From NCBI GenBank assembly GCA_946536825.1, contig CAMNEX010000004.1, forward strand, positions 1 through 40,715: a stretch of DNA of 40,715 nt, given 5' to 3'. The position numbers and the translations under genes are program-made. The notes under the pieces were generated by a model that ran no database searches, was not told where the DNA came from, and saw only the letters and a program-made list of their open reading frames with translations. Each line of letters begins with the position of its first letter. Positions within the stretch are counted from its first letter, which is position 1. Positions 37,682 to 40,715 of the stretch are shown piece after piece. Origin of the DNA: an uncultured Selenomonadales bacterium. Its GTDB lineage: Bacteria; Bacillota; Negativicutes; Selenomonadales; Selenomonadaceae.

Positions 37682-39006
37682 AAAATCAAACGTGGCAGAT
37701 TAAGAAATTGGAGTCAAACATTTCAACAACGCTTTTAATTCGCGGCGGGCACGTCATTGATCCTGCGAATAATTTTGACGGCACGGCGGATATTTTGGTT
37801 ATTGACGGGAAAATTGCGGCGGTCAAGCCCGATATAAAATTTTCCGCCGATTACGAATACAACGCGGCGGGAAAAATCGTGACGCCCGGTTTAATCGATA
37901 TGCATGTTCACTTTCGCGAGCCGGGTCAAGAGGCTAAGGAAGATTTTCTAAGCGGTTCAAAGGCGGCGGTTGCTGGCGGTTTTACGACGGTTGCGACAAT
38001 GCCCAATACTTCGCCCGTTGTCGACAATGCGGCGTTGGTTCGCTCAATGGTTAAACGCGCCGAGGAGATCGGCATTATCAACATAAAAATTATTGGCGCG
38101 GTCACGAAGAATCAGCAAGGGCAGGAGCTCGCCGAAATGCGCGACATGATTGCGGCGGGCGCGGTTGCTTTTTCTGACGACGGACATTTTGACGACAACG
38201 CGAAAATTTTCCTGAACGCGCTGGATTATCTTCACGACACGGGCAAAATTATAATTTGTCACGAGGAGGAAACTTCGCTGGTTAAAGGCGGCGTCATGAA
38301 CGAAGGCAAGCGCAGTGCGCTTTTGGGCTTTAAGGGGCGTCCGACGGTCGCGGAGGATATTGCGGTTGCTCGCGACGTTCTTTTGGCGGAATATACCGGC
38401 GGGCGCGTTCACATTGCGCATATCAGTTCGGCGCGGGCGGTTGAAATTGTTCGCGAGGCGAAGAAACGCGGCGTCAAAGTTACGGCGGAAGTTACTCCTC
38501 AACATTTGACGATGACGGACGATTTAGTTAATCCTGTAGACGCTTCGACGAAAATTAATCCACCGCTCAGAACGCAAAAGGATTGCGCCGCTTGTTTGGT
38601 GGGTTTGCTTGACGGCACGATTGACGCCATTGTCACCGACCATTCACCGCACACGCCCGAAGAAAAAGATCGCGAATACATTTACGCGCCGAGCGGTTTT
38701 CCCGGACTTGAAACCAGCGTCGGAGTTTTGTTCACGGAGCTTTATCATAAAAACAAAATCGACTTGAAAACTTTAATTTCCAAAATGACAGCCGAGCCCG
38801 CGCAGATTTTCGGACTGAACGCGGGCACTTTGTCAATAGACGCGCCCGCCGACATTACGGTTATCGACCCCGAAATTGTTTGGACGGTTGAGGCGAAAAA
38901 TTTTTATACAAAGGGAAGTCATTCGCCGTTTATCGGGCGCGAACTTAAAGGACGGGTTGTCGCGACGATTGTCGGAGGCAATTTAATGAAACTCAATCAA
39001 TTTTAA
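37678..39006 (+). CDS. pyrC: Dihydroorotase
   Basis: PGLIDMHVHFREPGQEAKEDF, GGFTTVATMPNTSPVVD, ICHEEE, AHISSARAVEIVR, TDHSPHTPEEK. Confidence 0.96.
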   Translation: MKNQTWQIKKLESNISTTLLIRGGHVIDPANNFDGTADILVIDGKIAAVKPDIKFSADYEYNAAGKIVTPGLIDMHVHFREPGQEAKEDFLSGSKAAVAGGFTTVATMPNTSPVVDNAALVRSMVKRAEEIGIINIKIIGAVTKNQQGQELAEMRDMIAAGAVAFSDDGHFDDNAKIFLNALDYLHDTGKIIICHEEETSLVKGGVMNEGKRSALLGFKGRPTVAEDIAVARDVLLAEYTGGRVHIAHISSARAVEIVREAKKRGVKVTAEVTPQHLTMTDDLVNPVDASTKINPPLRTQKDCAACLVGLLDGTIDAIVTDHSPHTPEEKDREYIYAPSGFPGLETSVGVLFTELYHKNKIDLKTLISKMTAEPAQIFGLNAGTLSIDAPADITVIDPEIVWTVEAKNFYTKGSHSPFIGRELKGRVVATIVGGNLMKLNQF

Positions 39007-39033
39007 TCGATACAAACACAGTTGAAAAATTTT

Positions 39034-39068
39034 TCTCCGCTTGATAAAATCGGCGGAGATATTTTTTT
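39034..39068 (+). terminator. Rho-independent terminator after pyrC
   Basis: TCTCCGC / GCGGAGA stem then T7 run. Confidence 0.8.
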
Positions 39069-39083
39069 GGGAGCGTGATTGAA

Positions 39084-39509
39084 ATGCAGTGTCGGCGTTG
39101 CGGAAAGGAATTGGGAAATTCCATGCGCTGTACTTTTTGCGGCTTTGAGAATACGGAAGGCAACGTTCGCGAAATGACGCGCACAGAAAAAAATTATTTT
39201 AACGGCGTGACGATAGACGCGGGCTCGACGGACGGTTATAAAGGCGAAGAAAATTTCCGCGAGCAAAGCCGAAATCACGAATACACGACGCGCAGGACTT
39301 ATATTAATTTCGGCAGTTCAAGTTTTCTTTCGCGGGCGGTCGGCTCATTTATCCGCGCTCTTTTGAACGGCAACCGCCTTGCGCAAATCGCCGCGATTTT
39401 AATTGGCATTGCCTTTGCCGCGCTGATGTTTTTCATTGCACTCCCGATTTTGTTTGTCTTGTTGGCAATAGGAATCGCACTCCTGGTTTTGGCGAAATTC
39501 TCAAGGTGA
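39084..39509 (+). CDS. Zinc-ribbon membrane protein, hypothetical
   Basis: CRRCGKELGNSMRCTFCGF zinc ribbon and C-terminal hydrophobic segment. ATG 39084 (MQCRRCG) is likelier than 39075. Confidence 0.7.
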   Translation: MQCRRCGKELGNSMRCTFCGFENTEGNVREMTRTEKNYFNGVTIDAGSTDGYKGEENFREQSRNHEYTTRRTYINFGSSSFLSRAVGSFIRALLNGNRLAQIAAILIGIAFAALMFFIALPILFVLLAIGIALLVLAKFSR

Positions 39510-39859
39510 TTTTTATGGAAAAATTTTTTATAAACGGCGCGACGCTTGAAATTGAAATTGCCAATTCTTTTTTGAGCCGCCTGCGCGGGTTGATGATGCG
39601 CAGTCATTTGGACAGGGGAACGGGATTATTTCTCGCGCCGTGCAACAGCATTCATATGTTTTTTATGCGCTTTGCTATCGACGTGGTTTATCTCGACAAA
39701 GAATTTTGCATAAAAAAAATTGCGCGAAATGTTCTTCCGTGGATTGGCATGAGTTTTTGTTTTGGGGCATGGGGCGCATTGGAACTTCCGAGCGGCGAGG
39801 CGGAGCGATTGAAACTTGCCGTCGGACAAAAATTTACAAGAAAAAATCCCGCTCAATAA
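39506..39859 (+). CDS. DUF192 family protein
   Basis: SRLRGLMMRSHLDRGTGLFLAPCNSIHMFFMRFAIDVVYLD motif. Confidence 0.9.
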   Translation: MIFMEKFFINGATLEIEIANSFLSRLRGLMMRSHLDRGTGLFLAPCNSIHMFFMRFAIDVVYLDKEFCIKKIARNVLPWIGMSFCFGAWGALELPSGEAERLKLAVGQKFTRKNPAQ

Positions 39860-39878
39860 TTGAACGGGATTTTTTTTA
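39843..39878. terminator. Rho-independent terminator, possibly bidirectional
   Basis: aaaaatcccgctcaataattgaacgggattttttt stem plus T run. Confidence 0.8.
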
Positions 39879-39897
39879 TTTCAGATATTTATTTCGG

Positions 39898-39959
39898 ATT
39901 TGGTGCCGTTTCAATCCGCGTACTTATTTCAATCCGAATAAGTACGATATTTGGTGCCG
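39898..39959. repeat. 11-bp direct repeats of the tRNA-Leu 3' end flanking a perfect hairpin
   Basis: ATTTGGTGCCG at 39898-39908 and 39949-39959; GTACTTATT/AATAAGTAC hairpin (39920-39945); TTTCAATCCG at 39909 and 39927. Confidence 0.85.
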
Positions 39960-40040
39960 AAGGCCGGACTCGAACCGGCACGTAGTTGCCTACGGCAGAT
40001 TTTGAGTCTGCTGCGTCTGCCAATTCCGCCACTTCGGCAC
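39952..40040 (-). tRNA. tRNA-Leu(CAA)
   Basis: Reverse complement folds as GTGCCGA...TCGGCAC acceptor, GCAGA-CTCAAAA-TCTGC anticodon arm, long variable arm, GGTTCGAGTCC T arm, encoded CCA. Confidence 0.95.
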
Positions 40041-40085
40041 GAAGCGAATATTAACACGCCTTTAAATAATTGTCAATAAAAATTT

Positions 40086-40376
40086 TTAAGCCTGTTCGAC
40101 CGCGTAGACGCTGATTTTTCTGCGATAACGTCCCTTGCGCTCAAAAGCGACTCTGCCCGCGATTTTTGCAAAAAGCGTGTCGTCCTTGCCGATACCGACG
40201 TTAAGACCGGGATGAAAATGCGTGCCGCGCTGACGAACCAAAATGCTGCCCGCCGTGACGACCGTACCTGCCTGTTCTTTGACGCCCAAACGTTTCGATT
40301 CGCTGTCGCGACCGTTGCGCGTGGAGCTGACGCCTTTTTTATGTGCAAATCTCTGTAAGTCAAATTTAAAAATCAT
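40086..40376 (-). CDS. rpmA: 50S ribosomal protein L27 with N-terminal propeptide
   Basis: [33 protein letters not shown]...[23 protein letters not shown]. Confidence 0.96.
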   Translation of the reverse strand: MIFKFDLQRFAHKKGVSSTRNGRDSESKRLGVKEQAGTVVTAGSILVRQRGTHFHPGLNVGIGKDDTLFAKIAGRVAFERKGRYRRKISVYAVEQA

Positions 40377-40711
40377 TTCTTTTCACCTCCGAGGAAAATT
40401 TTTTCTTCGACCTTGACAATTTTCGGCGCGAGTTTTTGCAATTCCTTCATGCCGATCAACATTGTTTGAAAAGTGACTTCGGTTAATTCGTCGGGCGGAT
40501 CTTTTAAGCGCATCATCAATCGCCCGTGAGCGAAGTCGGCTATGAAGTCGCGTTTGAGATAATCGCGCATGCAAAGAAAAGTTGACTGCGACATCATTGA
40601 CGCGCCCGCGCAGTAAATATCAAAGCCGTGTTTAGCCGTATTGGCGTGACCGTCTACCGAAAAGCCGATAATTTTCCCGTCGCCTTGCTTGTAAATCTCC
40701 GCGACAATCAT
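40373..40711 (-). CDS. prp: Ribosomal-processing cysteine protease Prp
   Basis: [24 protein letters not shown] with catalytic His and Cys; overlaps the start of rpmA. Confidence 0.94.
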   Translation of the reverse strand: MIVAEIYKQGDGKIIGFSVDGHANTAKHGFDIYCAGASMMSQSTFLCMRDYLKRDFIADFAHGRLMMRLKDPPDELTEVTFQTMLIGMKELQKLAPKIVKVEEKIFLGGEKK

Positions 40712-40715
40712 TTTT

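Noticed and set aside
39909-39936. Two TTTCAATCCG (minus strand CGGATTGAAA) repeats resembling a CRISPR repeat end
   Set aside because: Only two 10-bp copies 18 bp apart, no spacers and no cas genes.

Overview
This 40.7 kb window is AT-rich and strongly GC3-biased, and reads like a chromosomal segment of a diderm Firmicute (Negativicutes-like; the taxonomy is inferred). From left to right it holds: a riboflavin cluster (ribD, a putative cysteine peptidase, a YkgJ-type Cys-cluster protein, an FMN riboswitch, ribE-ribBA-ribH); recF and a DciA/DUF721 protein; ybaK-deoD on the minus strand; an orphan TAXI-type TRAP solute-binding lipoprotein; and an RsmJ-like methyltransferase. Next comes an operon matching the Ter-associated nucleoside-like metabolite pathway (HpcH-like lyase, PRTase-TRSP, PELOTA/StiP-type PRTase, HAD), which carries a 280-bp near-perfect tandem duplication. 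A glucitol/sorbitol PTS operon follows (SorC-type regulator, GutM, SrlA, SrlE with two EIIB domains, an EIIA-dehydrogenase fusion, an Rpe-like epimerase), then hpf and rpsU. The main accessory region is ABC-HlyD-ABC type I secretion in an rtxBDE-like order, four tandem mosaic glycosyltransferases, a methyltransferase-like/GT fusion, NfeD, FloA and an RTX protein. The window ends with pyrB-orf-pyrC, a DUF192 protein, tRNA-Leu(CAA), and rpmA/prp. The strongest candidates for something undescribed are the T1SS/GT-array/flotillin/RTX locus, the rewired sorbitol PTS, and the tandem duplication that creates a nearly free-standing TRSP mini-ORF.
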